DNA from: a bacterium
Lineage (GTDB): Bacteria > Bacillota > Clostridia > Lachnospirales > Lachnospiraceae
Direction of reading: 5' to 3'
Assembly (NCBI GenBank): GCA_023666335.1
Contig: JAMPCE010000011.1
Coordinates: 1 to 64,000, forward strand
DNA: 64,000 nt
Below are positions 51,123 through 60,267 of the stretch, piece by piece (positions within the stretch are counted from its first letter, which is position 1; every line of letters begins with the position of its first letter). Made by a program: the position numbers and the translations under genes. The notes beneath the pieces are model-generated. The model saw only the letters and a list, made by a program, of their open reading frames with translations. It searched no databases and had not been told where the DNA came from.

Positions 51123-52970
51123 TCAGTATACAGCCAGTCTTCGCGCCAGCGTGCGGTAGTCGGCGGGACCGTTTTGCAGCAAAAACGAATGAAAGCGGTA
51201 AAGAAAATCTGTATTGTCATAAGTGGCGCTTAAACGGTCGGTGTCGGACCAGAGGACTGCCGCCTGTCTCTTCAATTCTATGATTTCCAGATATCCCAGA
51301 TAGTATTTCAGATAATTACAAGGCTCCTCGGCGATGTAGGTGTAGAGGGCGGTCAGCGCGTCGCCGTCGCTTAAGCCAAGCCCCTGACAGAGTGCGCCGA
51401 CTTCCTCGCGGGAAAGACCGTCGTAGTGGATCGCTACATCGAGAAGGGAGTAAAGCCCCAGCCGGAATTGTCTGTCAAGGCGGCAGACCTGATAGTAGAG
51501 AGCGGCTTCCGGATGTTCCTGCACGGCAAGCGCCGTTGCCCTGTCATAGGAGGCAAGTTCCACATACATTGCCCACCCCTCTACATAGCCGCCGTAGTAG
51601 AGGACGCTGCTCAGAGGAAGATTTCCCTCCTGTTCCTGAAAACGTTTGCTGTAGACGGTCTGATAGAGATGCCCGGGATAGCCCTCGTGCGCCAGCGTGG
51701 TGTAGAGGGAGAGGTCGTCGCCGGTATCCTTCGGATTCAGGCAGATCAGGTTTTCGCAGATATTGTCGATCGGCGGCGTCATATAAAAGGCAGGTGCGCT
51801 GTAGGCGGCAAGGCTTTCGTCCACATACTTGATGGTAGAGTGGATGGGAGCGCTGTCGTTTTCCTCCGGAATGGCGGGATAATTTGTGCCGATCTCTTCC
51901 CGCAGATCGTTTAAGACTTCCTCCGGCGTCATTTCCGGCAGAAAATCAGGCGTTTGCAGGATCATTGTCTGTAAGGCGGGGTTGCGGCTTAAGATAGACA
52001 CCAGCGTCTCGTAGTTGAGTTTCAGATCTTCCGCCAGCAGGCGCTTGATCTCCGCAATGTCGCGGTAGGAACCGGTGCGCAGACGCAGCAAAGCCAGATA
52101 GTATTCCCGCCCGTTTTCCCTCTCCGCCAAGCCGCCGAGTTCCTCGCCCTGCCCTTTCAGGAGGGTGAGCGCATCCGCGAGGCGGCCGTAAGCAGGAATG
52201 ACCGAAGTAGTCAATATGCGCTGATGCCGCGCTTCGTAGGCGGAGATCTCCGTTTCGCTCAAAAGATTCTGATCCGCCAGACGTTTCAGGCGGTCCGTAA
52301 AAGTGGTCTCCAGAAAATGCGTGCCGTCTTCGATCGTTTCGGCGTCCAGGAGGGCGCCGCACTGCGCGATCATGCGGTCGGCGGTCGTATCGGACATAAA
52401 GAGCCCGGCGGCGGCTTTTTCCTGCTCGTAGAGGATAAGCCCGTCAAAATAGGCAGGGACTTGTTCGAGGATGCGCAGATAATTTTCCACATCCGCGACG
52501 TCGTCCATCCGATACTCCGCGAGGAGGATGGGGATTTCCGAGGGGACGCCCGAAGACGGGGAGAGCGGCTCCGAAAAATACGGGTGTGCGGCAACGTCCG
52601 CCGCGGCGGTCAGATAGCTGTCAAGGAGTTCGTACAGGCGGCGGTTCTTTTCCTGCAAAGCGTTCGGATCGATGCGGGAAAGCTCCTCTCTTGCGCGCGA
52701 AATGGCATAGATCTCCGACGCAGCGCTGCCCGCCTGATAGACCGGAAGCGAGAGAGCGGACTCGTCGATGCCGTAGGCGGCAGGGTCGTCTATCGTGTAA
52801 TGCAGGTGGATGGGATTTGCCTGCACCTCCTCCAGAAAGAAATTCTGCGCAAAGGCATAAAACCGCGCATCCTGATGCGTTTTTCCGTACAGATACAGGG
52901 TGAGGAGGGTTGCGAGGGTAAGAAGAGCCGCAAAAAGGCTCCATTGTTTGAGGGAAAGGGAACGTTTCAA
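51123..52970 (-). CDS. DUF885-family protein with a metallopeptidase-like HExxxGH motif
   Basis: 615 aa with one N-terminal membrane helix (residues ~8-27), so anchored with the body outside. DUF885 proteins are helical and carry TLAHEGYPGHLYQ, an HE..PGH motif that resembles zinc-peptidase sites, with a downstream Glu-rich helix (YYGGYVEGWAMYVE). They are widespread lipoproteins or membrane proteins in Firmicutes with presumed peptidase activity. It converges on the MarR gene with no bases between the stop codons. The GGDEF gene lies 63 bp upstream. Confidence 0.85.
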   Translation of the reverse strand: MKRSLSLKQWSLFAALLTLATLLTLYLYGKTHQDARFYAFAQNFFLEEVQANPIHLHYTIDDPAAYGIDESALSLPVYQAGSAASEIYAISRAREELSRIDPNALQEKNRRLYELLDSYLTAAADVAAHPYFSEPLSPSSGVPSEIPILLAEYRMDDVADVENYLRILEQVPAYFDGLILYEQEKAAAGLFMSDTTADRMIAQCGALLDAETIEDGTHFLETTFTDRLKRLADQNLLSETEISAYEARHQRILTTSVIPAYGRLADALTLLKGQGEELGGLAERENGREYYLALLRLRTGSYRDIAEIKRLLAEDLKLNYETLVSILSRNPALQTMILQTPDFLPEMTPEEVLNDLREEIGTNYPAIPEENDSAPIHSTIKYVDESLAAYSAPAFYMTPPIDNICENLICLNPKDTGDDLSLYTTLAHEGYPGHLYQTVYSKRFQEQEGNLPLSSVLYYGGYVEGWAMYVELASYDRATALAVQEHPEAALYYQVCRLDRQFRLGLYSLLDVAIHYDGLSREEVGALCQGLGLSDGDALTALYTYIAEEPCNYLKYYLGYLEIIELKRQAAVLWSDTDRLSATYDNTDFLYRFHSFLLQNGPADYRTLARRLAVY

Positions 52971-53033
52971 GGGAACACCCGCAAGAATGGTTTTGTAGTA
53001 CTATATGCCGGAAAAGGAGAAAGAATGACCGGA

Positions 53034-54125
53034 TCAGAAAACGATCCGGTCGCGGCCGCTCTCTTTGCCGAGGTAGAGTTTTTCGTCGGCTTCCTTTAAG
53101 AGCGTCGTGATATCGCTGCAATAATCATATTCCACCAGTCCGTAGGTGAGGGAGACAGAAAAACTTTCCGTTCCGCCGTCAAAGACGATCTCACGGATCC
53201 TTTGCCGGAGCGTTTCCAGCGCAATGATTGCTTCATCCCCGTTTAAGCGCGGGAAGATCAGCAGAAATTCCTCGCCGCCCCAGCGGGAGATAAAAGTGTC
53301 GGAAGGCAGATTTTTCTGAAAAGCCTCCGAGATCTTTTTCAGGACTTCATCGCCGACGTCATGTCCGTAGGTATCGTTGACCCGCTTGAAAAAGTCGATA
53401 TCGCAGAGACAGATGCTGATCTGGGTATTTGTGGTTTTGAGAAGTTTTTCCAGATATTCCATCGTGCGGCGGCGGTTGTACAGCCCCGTGAGCGTATCGG
53501 TGTTTGCCTGCTTCATCAGCTTTTCGTTGTATTCGATCAGTTTTCCCTCGATCTCCTGCGTGCTGGAACTGAACAGATGGGCGATCAGTCCGAACGACAG
53601 GAAGATAAAAAAGGAATTTACGATCTGCATGATGCCTGTCAGATCCGCGTCCAGCGTGATGAGCGGGGCGTTGCTGCGGCAGTAATAGAACAGAAACAGC
53701 CGCAGGACAAACAGAAAACCTGCAAAAGCGAGTTTGGCTTTTTCGTGCTTATATTTGGAAAAAAAGACAAAGACCAGAAGGACTGCCAAAAAGTGCTGGA
53801 TGCCGATATTCCAGCCCAGAAAAAAGACGTTTACCGTCGCAAAGATCAGAATGCAAACGTTCAGAACGCAGTAGGCGGCAAAGGTACTGCACTGGTAAGA
53901 CAGCACAAAGACCGCCAGAAACAGCACCAGCGACAGCGAGGCAAGGATGAGACTCGCCATATGCCCCGTAAAGGAGACCAGGATGCAGAACACAAGCGAG
54001 TGGATCATCATGGTGATCGTAAAAAGCCTGACGACGGCGATCAGCGTAGGGGATTCGTTCTGATTTCCGGTGTCGCGGCAGATATTTTCATAAATGGTGG
54101 AAAAAATGGAATTTTCTTTCATCAA
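53034..54125 (-). CDS. Membrane diguanylate cyclase
   Basis: 363 aa. Residues ~30-190 form about six membrane helices, followed by a short coiled linker and a GGDEF domain with DTLTGLYNRR, DIDFFKRVNDTYGHDVGDEVL and active-site GGEEF at 283-287. No RxxD inhibitory site at the usual position. It makes c-di-GMP at the membrane; the signal is unknown. The HD-GYP phosphodiesterase gene is 650 bp away on the opposite strand. Confidence 0.92.
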   Translation of the reverse strand: MMKENSIFSTIYENICRDTGNQNESPTLIAVVRLFTITMMIHSLVFCILVSFTGHMASLILASLSLVLFLAVFVLSYQCSTFAAYCVLNVCILIFATVNVFFLGWNIGIQHFLAVLLVFVFFSKYKHEKAKLAFAGFLFVLRLFLFYYCRSNAPLITLDADLTGIMQIVNSFFIFLSFGLIAHLFSSSTQEIEGKLIEYNEKLMKQANTDTLTGLYNRRRTMEYLEKLLKTTNTQISICLCDIDFFKRVNDTYGHDVGDEVLKKISEAFQKNLPSDTFISRWGGEEFLLIFPRLNGDEAIIALETLRQRIREIVFDGGTESFSVSLTYGLVEYDYCSDITTLLKEADEKLYLGKESGRDRIVF

Positions 54126-54207
54126 CGGCTCTTTCTGAGACGGTTTTCGTCCAATGGTTTCTACATTAACTTAATATTACACCTTTACGGAAGTAAATGC
54201 AAACCGG

Positions 54208-54236
54208 TTGTATTTTTTCGCAAAGTAGGATAAAAT
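54208..54236 (+). promoter_or_regulatory. Promoter for the GNAT/HD-GYP genes
   Basis: -35 TTGTAT (54208-54213), 17-bp spacer, -10 TAAAAT (54231-54236). Confidence 0.55.
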
Positions 54237-54268
54237 AAACTAAACTATACAAGGGGAAGTGTGTCGTT

Positions 54269-54739
54269 TTGGAAACGCCGTATGAGATCAGGAGCGCATA
54301 CAGGGACGAATGGGAGGACGCTATGGCGCTTGCGTGGCGCACCTTTTTGCGGTTTGAGGCAAAGGACTATACGCCGGAGGGCGTGGCGAATTTTGAACGT
54401 TTTGTCACGGACGAGACGCTCCATCGGATGTTCATCATCGGTTCCTATCACCTGTTTGTGGCGAGGGAAGACGGAAAACTCATCGGGATGATCACGCTGC
54501 GGAGCGATTCGCACATCTCTTTGTTGTTCGTGGACGAAAAATACCACAGACGGGGAATCGGACGCGCGCTCGTACAATGTGTGAAAAGCGATTCGGTATC
54601 CGCTGCGCACGCTTCCCGCATAACGGTGAATGCTTCTCCTTACGGCGTGGAGTTTTACCATAAACTGGGCTTTCGGGATATCCGCCCGCAGGAGCAGAGG
54701 GACGGGATCATCTACACGCCGATGGAACTGATACTATGA
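54269..54739 (+). CDS. GNAT-family N-acetyltransferase
   Basis: 156 aa starting at TTG 54269, with AAGGGGAAG about 12 bases upstream. Acetyl-CoA motif A is ISLLFVDEKYHRRGIGRALVQCV (V-x-x-x-x-R-x-x-G-I/G), and motif B is NASPYGVEFYHKLGFR. The substrate cannot be told. The HD-GYP gene follows after 31 bp and is probably co-transcribed. Confidence 0.88.
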   Translation: METPYEIRSAYRDEWEDAMALAWRTFLRFEAKDYTPEGVANFERFVTDETLHRMFIIGSYHLFVAREDGKLIGMITLRSDSHISLLFVDEKYHRRGIGRALVQCVKSDSVSAAHASRITVNASPYGVEFYHKLGFRDIRPQEQRDGIIYTPMELIL

Positions 54740-54770
54740 TAGGATATAATTTGGAAGACAGGAGAAAGGT

Positions 54771-56027
54771 ATGGAGTATATTAGGAGCAAGGATATCTAT
54801 TTACTGATGCGGGACGTGATGAAGCTGATCAATCCCAACCTGATGGAGCACGGCTCGCGGGTGGCTTACATAGTCTATAAGATGCTGGCGGAAGAAAATA
54901 AATATGAAGAATTTGAGCTGGCGGACATTGTCATGGTGGCGACCATGCACGATATCGGCGCTTATAAGACGGAGAAAGAGCGCATCAACGATATGCTGCA
55001 ATATGAGACCAGGGACAGCATGGCGCACTCGATCTACGGGTATCTTTTCTTTAAGTATCTTTCTCCCGTGCCGGAACTGTCAAAGATCATCATGTACCAT
55101 TGCAGGGATTACGAGAAACTAAAGACCGTGGACTATGAATATAAGGAAGTGGCTGCCTATGTGAATATCGCGGAGAAGATGGATATCTACGCAAATACGA
55201 TGGGCGCGCAGTTTGATCCGCGGATGTTCCAGAAACAGGCGGATACGAAGCTCTCCGCTGCGGGTCTGGAGCGCTTTTACCAGTGCGACGCAAAGTACGG
55301 GCTGATCGACAAGATCCGCTCCGGCGACTATAAACAGGAACTCGACGAGATCGCGGAGTACATGATCTTTAATAATGAACAAAAAAAGCAGTTTCTGGAT
55401 ATGCTGATCTACTGTCTCGGCTTTGTCAGGGAGGAGACGGTGCTTGATACCGTGACGACCATCTGCATCTGCGAGGAGATCTCGAGCAGGCTCTTTCTGC
55501 CGGACAATGAGCGGGAGATGATCTACTATGCGGCGCTTTTGCACGATCTGGGCATGATCGCCATTTCAAAGGATGTGCTCATGGCGCCCCGGAAGTTAAA
55601 ACCCGAGGAGATCAAGCATGTCCGCACCCATGTGGCGGTCACGGAGGAAAAGATCAGCAAAAAGATGGACGCCGAGATCGTGGGCATTGCTCTTGCGCAT
55701 CATGAGAGGGGCGACGGCAGCGGCTACCCCAAACGCCTGACGGATCAGCAGATCACGCTGCAGCAGAGCGTCCTGCAGGTGGCGGACGTAGTCAGCGCCC
55801 TTGTGAGTAAGCGGAGTTACCGCGAGGCTTATCCCAAGGCGCAGATCCTGCGGTATCTGACCGACGAGGTTTCCAAAAAGCGTTTCAAACGTCAGCCGGT
55901 ACAGATCATCACGGAATCTTATGACGAGATCATGGCGCATGTAAAGACGGAGACCGCGAGCATCCTGAAAATGTACCAGACGCTCAACGCACAGTATAGT
56001 CAGGTCGTCGCAAAATATAAAATATAG
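54771..56027 (+). CDS. Tandem HD protein with C-terminal HD-GYP c-di-GMP phosphodiesterase
   Basis: 418 aa, cytosolic. The N-terminal half is an HD domain (His60-Asp61 in ATMHDIGAYK), possibly with altered metal ligands; the C-terminal half is a full HD-GYP with HD at 258-259 (AALLHDLGMI), HVRTH, and HHERGDGSGYP with GYP at 318-320. HD-GYP enzymes degrade c-di-GMP to GMP. No receiver or membrane domain. It lies between two GGDEF genes, which gives a local c-di-GMP turnover cluster. Confidence 0.9.
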   Translation: MEYIRSKDIYLLMRDVMKLINPNLMEHGSRVAYIVYKMLAEENKYEEFELADIVMVATMHDIGAYKTEKERINDMLQYETRDSMAHSIYGYLFFKYLSPVPELSKIIMYHCRDYEKLKTVDYEYKEVAAYVNIAEKMDIYANTMGAQFDPRMFQKQADTKLSAAGLERFYQCDAKYGLIDKIRSGDYKQELDEIAEYMIFNNEQKKQFLDMLIYCLGFVREETVLDTVTTICICEEISSRLFLPDNEREMIYYAALLHDLGMIAISKDVLMAPRKLKPEEIKHVRTHVAVTEEKISKKMDAEIVGIALAHHERGDGSGYPKRLTDQQITLQQSVLQVADVVSALVSKRSYREAYPKAQILRYLTDEVSKKRFKRQPVQIITESYDEIMAHVKTETASILKMYQTLNAQYSQVVAKYKI

Positions 56028-56082
56028 ACTTTGATAACGTTTTATGATATCATAATATTTGAAGTATCGGGAGGAACCGATT

Positions 56083-56766
56083 TTGGGCAGATTTTTGGAT
56101 ATGGACAGTCCCGTCATGCGTTTTCTGGGCCGCGTGGGGGATTTGATGATTCTGAATTTTTTAATGATTTTTTGCTGTCTCCCCGTGATTACGGTGGGCG
56201 CTGCGAATACGGCGATGCACTATGTGATCCTGAGGATGGTGCGTGACCGGGAAGGGTATCTCGTCCGCGGTTTCTTTAAGTCATTCGCACAGAATTTCAA
56301 ACAGGCAACATTGATCTGGCTTTTGATGCTTTTGGTGATAGCGGTCTATGTGGGAGATGTCCTGATCTTTAACTACTCGGGGATGGTGTTCCCGAAAGCG
56401 GTCGTGGTCGTTATACTGGCAGTGGCGCTCTTCCTGCTGATGGTGGCGGTCTATGTATTTCCCCTGCTGGCGCGCTTTGAAAATTCGATTAAAAATACAC
56501 TGAAAAACGCGATGATCCTGGCAGTGGTCAATCTGCCGAAAACGATACTGATGATAGCGTGCTATGTTCTGCCTCTGGTGCTCTGCTATTTTTCCAGTTA
56601 CGCGCTCCTGTTCGTGTTCCTGTTCGGCATTTCGGCGCCGGCATACGCAGCGGCATGGATTTACAGCGGTATTTTTAAGAAACTGGAGCCGGAGACGGAG
56701 GAGCTGGCGGATGATATGAGCTTTTCTGTACAGATGGATGAGGAGAACGAAGAAGCGGATGGATAA
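56083..56766 (+). CDS. YesL family (DUF624) membrane protein
   Basis: 227 aa with the TTG start at 56083, chosen because GGGAGG lies eight bases upstream and the resulting MGRFLDMDSPVMRFLGR matches the usual family start; a TTG at 56059 would add eight residues. About four to six membrane helices (LMILNFLMIFCCLPVITVGAANTAMHY is the family signature). YesL proteins are usually encoded beside carbohydrate ABC transporters, and a sugar transporter follows here. Its end overlaps the next gene by 8 bp. Confidence 0.87.
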   Translation: MGRFLDMDSPVMRFLGRVGDLMILNFLMIFCCLPVITVGAANTAMHYVILRMVRDREGYLVRGFFKSFAQNFKQATLIWLLMLLVIAVYVGDVLIFNYSGMVFPKAVVVVILAVALFLLMVAVYVFPLLARFENSIKNTLKNAMILAVVNLPKTILMIACYVLPLVLCYFSSYALLFVFLFGISAPAYAAAWIYSGIFKKLEPETEELADDMSFSVQMDEENEEADG

Positions 56767-58279
56767 TCAGAACAAATCAAGCCTCATACAGTGGGTCGGA
56801 CCGACGATCGTGATGATGATCGCCGTTATTGCCATGCTGGTCAATTTTACCCATAAGGCGAATCAGGAGGCGGAGAGTACCGTCACGAAAAACCTGATCG
56901 CCGACGTGGAATCTTACGGCAACAGCCTGCTGCATGAACTGGAAAAGGTGGAAAGAGCCGGAACGCCCATCGCCGCGCTGCTTGCGGTGGAGGGTGCAAA
57001 GGACGCAGTGCGCGTGTCGCAGCTTTTGCGGATCGCCGCGGACAGCGCAGGCGTAGATGAAGTGCTCTACTGTGATCCGAACGGTCAGGCGCTCGATCTG
57101 TCCGGTCAGGCGCTCGATCTGTCCGGGACGGATTATTTTGCGGGACTTTCCGAAGCGGATTCTTCCTATGTTTATATGGAAGAGGGGGACGCGGTCGTCG
57201 TGATGGAGCGGATCAGTTCCGATGCGGCGCAGGGATATCTGCTGTTGTTTTATCCGATGGAGCGGTTTTCTGGTATGCTGTTAAAATCGGGCTACGATCC
57301 CGGCAGCTTCCTTGTGCTGGTAAATTCGGACGGAAAAGTCTTGGGCTTAAGCGGCAGCGAGACCAATTCCTATGTGAAAGACGGCAATCTGGTAACTGCC
57401 GTGGAACAGGTGGATAAGACGGCGGCAAGGTCGCTTCGCGGGCGTATGAACAACGGCTCCCGCGGCAGCGTTTATATCAATCAGGGCAAAAAGGATCAGG
57501 AGATGTTCATCTTTGCGCCGCTGGGGACGAACCGCTGGGATCTCGTGCTCTATGTCGGCGGCGATTATGTGGACAGACAGGTGCGTTATCTGCGTAAGAG
57601 CACCAGCAATATGGTAGTATCCCTGCTTGTTGTGATCGCGGTCTTCTTCTGTGTGGTCATGACCATTAACATCATCAATAAGTTCCGCACCAATGCAAAG
57701 AAGAAAGAGCTGGAGGATAAGGCGGACACGGATCTTTTGACCGGACTCAATAATAAACTGGCGACCGAGCGCAAGATCAAGGACTATATGGCGAATCATC
57801 CGGATACCCAGTCCATGCTCTTCATCTTCGACGTGGATAATTTCAAAAAGGTCAATGATACGATGGGGCACGCTTTCGGTGACGAGGTTCTGCGTTCTCT
57901 GGGCAAACAGATCGGCGGCATCTTCCGCGCCAGCGATATCGTGGGCCGTGTGGGCGGCGATGAATTCATGGTATTCTTAAAGGACATCGCGACGGAGGAC
58001 GCCATCCTGAAAGAAGCGGCGAAAGTCGAGACGTTCTTCAAGGGCTTCCAGGCGGGCGAATATGTGAAGTATAAGGCGACCGCCAGCATCGGCGTAGCCA
58101 TCTACCCGCAGGAGGGCGCGGATTTCGAGACCCTCTACAAGGCGGCGGATCAGGGTCTGTATAAGGCGAAGAAGCGCGGTAAGAACCAGCTTGCTTTCTA
58201 CCGTGAGCGCACGGAAGAAGGGCGGGCGATGGCGGAGCTGGACGCGACGCTGCCGGAGCCGAAGAGCGAGGGTCGATAG
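56759..58279 (+). CDS. Membrane diguanylate cyclase with extracellular sensor domain
   Basis: 506 aa from ATG 56759 (56738 would add seven residues). A helix at ~12-32, an extracellular Cache-like sensor (~33-280), a second helix (~285-310), then a GGDEF domain: DTDLLTGLNNK, DVDNFKKVNDTMGHAFGDEVL, GGDEF at 399-403. The RxxD inhibitory site RASD at 390-393 is present, so product feedback is likely. The sensor contains a perfect 21-bp tandem duplication (GQALDLS twice). It probably links extracellular cues to c-di-GMP next to the sugar-uptake genes. Confidence 0.93.
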   Translation: MDNQNKSSLIQWVGPTIVMMIAVIAMLVNFTHKANQEAESTVTKNLIADVESYGNSLLHELEKVERAGTPIAALLAVEGAKDAVRVSQLLRIAADSAGVDEVLYCDPNGQALDLSGQALDLSGTDYFAGLSEADSSYVYMEEGDAVVVMERISSDAAQGYLLLFYPMERFSGMLLKSGYDPGSFLVLVNSDGKVLGLSGSETNSYVKDGNLVTAVEQVDKTAARSLRGRMNNGSRGSVYINQGKKDQEMFIFAPLGTNRWDLVLYVGGDYVDRQVRYLRKSTSNMVVSLLVVIAVFFCVVMTINIINKFRTNAKKKELEDKADTDLLTGLNNKLATERKIKDYMANHPDTQSMLFIFDVDNFKKVNDTMGHAFGDEVLRSLGKQIGGIFRASDIVGRVGGDEFMVFLKDIATEDAILKEAAKVETFFKGFQAGEYVKYKATASIGVAIYPQEGADFETLYKAADQGLYKAKKRGKNQLAFYRERTEEGRAMAELDATLPEPKSEGR

Positions 58280-58417
58280 ACGGGCAGTCCGATGCGGTCA
58301 AAACGCAGAATTGGAAAATATGACGAAATTATTGTCTAAACCGCAAGAAATCTTATCACAAAATATGTGAAAGATTGCTAAGATATAAAATTTGCATAAA
58401 GATATTTGATTTTCCTA

Positions 58418-58446
58418 TTGCAAAAATACCAAAATTGAGATATGAT
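58418..58446 (+). promoter_or_regulatory. Promoter of the sugar ABC transporter operon with a possible LacI-type operator
   Basis: -35 TTGCAA (58418-58423), 17-bp spacer, -10 TATGAT (58441-58446). Directly after it AAGCGAAAACGATTAAG (58450-58466) resembles a half-conserved LacI/CcpA-type operator. A two-level hairpin GCATTTA-CGGAAG/CTTCCG-TAAATGC (58494-58529) lies before the ribosome site. Confidence 0.5.
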
Positions 58447-58560
58447 AGTAAGCGAAAACGATTAAGTAGGGCAAGCTGTCGTTTCAAAAATCGGCATTTA
58501 CGGAAGATAACTTCCGAATCTATAAATGCAAAAAAATATTTAAAGGGAGGAATTAAAAGA

Positions 58561-60021
58561 ATGAAAAAGAAACTTGTAAGCATTCTACTGGCATCCGCTA
58601 TGGTTGTTACTATGGCGGGCTGCGGCGGCAACGATGCTGCACCGGCTGCTGAGGCACCTGTGGCGGAAGAGCCCGCAGCAGAGGAGGAGGCTCCCGCTGA
58701 GGAAGAGCCCGCAGCAGAGGAGGAGGCTCCCGCTGAGGAGGCAGAGGCTCCTGCGGCAAGCGGCGATCTCGCTTACAGCGGCAACATCTCCATCATGCAC
58801 TTCTCTACTTCTGAGGAGTCTGAGGGTAACGGCGGTTCCGATGGTTTCCGTACCTGCCTTGCACAGTGGCAGACCGACCACGGCAACATCACCCTTGATG
58901 AGGAAGTTCTTGCAAACGACGACTACAAGACGCAGATCGCTACCCGCGCAGCGGCGGACGATCTTCCGGATGTATTCCTGCTCCAGGGTATGAATACCAT
59001 CAGCTGGGCAAACCAGGGTCTTGTATATGACATGACAGATTCCATCAACAACTCTCCTTATGCGAGCCAGTACAACATGGATTATCTGGTACCTTTCACC
59101 AGCGGCGGCAGCTACTATGCTTACCCTGTTCTGACAGGTGGTACCTGTACTGTAGTGATCTACGATTCCGCTATGTGGGCTGACGCTGGTTTTGACAGCT
59201 TCCCGACCACTTGGGCAGAGGTAGAGAGCGCAGTTGAGTACTTCAGCGGTCAGGGTATCGACACCATCGCATTCGGTAACGGCGGTCAGTGGCAGATGAA
59301 CTCCGATTTCGTATCCTGCCTCGGCTATCAGTACACCGGCACACAGTGGTTCTCCGACATCATCGCAGGCACGGGTAACTTCGAGGATCCCGCTTTCATC
59401 GATGCACTGGCAGAGACCCAGAGACTGTTCCATGACACAGACATCTTCAACGATGACTTCAACGCTGTAACGAACGAGGATGCGCGTGAGTACTACATCT
59501 CCGGCGACGCTGCTGCATTCATCGGCGGTAACTGGGATGAGTCCTATATCTGCGCTACGCTGGAGTCCACCGATCCTGACAAGCTTGCGAACACCAAGTT
59601 TGCGGTTCTGCCTAAGGCAGAAAATGCGACCAAGTACGAGAACTTCCAGAACATCGGTCTTGGTTACGGTATGGCGATCAGCTCTAAGGTTGCTGACGAT
59701 CCTGACAAGCTCGCTGCATGTATCGATCTTTGCCAGTATCTGACAGGTCCTGCATTCTCCGAGTATGTTGGCGCGAACTACGCACTGGCTGGTTTCTGCA
59801 GCTCCGATGTTGACCTTTCCGCATTCCCGCAGTATGTACAGGACTTCTACAACTTCTCTTATGTAGATAACAAGGGTTGTGAGATCTATGACTCTTATGT
59901 AGACGGTTCCGTATGGTCCGTACTGAACACCGAGATGCAGGAGATGGTAAACGGCGACAAAGATCCCGCTACCGTTGCTGCTGATACGCAGGCTGCATAT
60001 CAGGCTTACTTGGGACAATAA
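58561..60021 (+). CDS. Extracellular solute-binding lipoprotein of a carbohydrate ABC transporter
   Basis: 486 aa from ATG 58561 (GGGAGG upstream). Lipoprotein signal with AGC at Cys21, then a low-complexity linker of Ala, Glu and Pro built from two identical 36-bp units (58669-58704, 58705-58740). The mature part is a family-1-type (CUT1) sugar-binding protein: [30 protein letters not shown]. It delivers an unknown sugar to the two permeases downstream. The five-hairpin region after its stop may keep its mRNA more abundant than that of the permeases. Confidence 0.9.
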   Translation: MKKKLVSILLASAMVVTMAGCGGNDAAPAAEAPVAEEPAAEEEAPAEEEPAAEEEAPAEEAEAPAASGDLAYSGNISIMHFSTSEESEGNGGSDGFRTCLAQWQTDHGNITLDEEVLANDDYKTQIATRAAADDLPDVFLLQGMNTISWANQGLVYDMTDSINNSPYASQYNMDYLVPFTSGGSYYAYPVLTGGTCTVVIYDSAMWADAGFDSFPTTWAEVESAVEYFSGQGIDTIAFGNGGQWQMNSDFVSCLGYQYTGTQWFSDIIAGTGNFEDPAFIDALAETQRLFHDTDIFNDDFNAVTNEDAREYYISGDAAAFIGGNWDESYICATLESTDPDKLANTKFAVLPKAENATKYENFQNIGLGYGMAISSKVADDPDKLAACIDLCQYLTGPAFSEYVGANYALAGFCSSDVDLSAFPQYVQDFYNFSYVDNKGCEIYDSYVDGSVWSVLNTEMQEMVNGDKDPATVAADTQAAYQAYLGQ

Positions 60022-60023
60022 TT

Positions 60024-60174
60024 GATCGAGCAAAGCTCGATCTCGAGCGCCGCTTCGCGGGCTCGGCTTGAATTGAAGTAAATTGCTTCGCAATTAACTT
60101 CGCGAGCACTGCTACGCAGGCTCGGTCTGAAATAAGGTATTAAATGGTGGCGCCGCCCGGGGGTTCCCGGGCGG
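60024..60174 (+). repeat. Array of five hairpins between the binding-protein and permease genes
   Basis: 60024-60042 (GATCGAGC/GCTCGATC), 60044-60065, 60075-60101, 60103-60124 and 60153-60174 (9-bp stem CCGCCCGGG/CCCGGGCGG). The second and fourth are the same 22-mer with four changes; two of these (positions 8 and 16) swap a C-G for a T-A pair, so pairing is kept. Probably an mRNA processing or stability region. Confidence 0.8.
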
Positions 60175-60267
60175 TTCCTTACCAAAAGGGTTATTGAGTG
60201 AAGCGTCTTCGTTTCACTTTGGGGTATCTCAAAAAATGAGAAAAATAAAGGAAATGGGGGCGATTCT

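Noticed and set aside
58585-60093. 502-codon open frame on the minus strand over the sugar-binding protein gene
   Set aside because: Antisense shadow of the solute-binding protein gene, which has a lipoprotein signal, promoter and family motifs.
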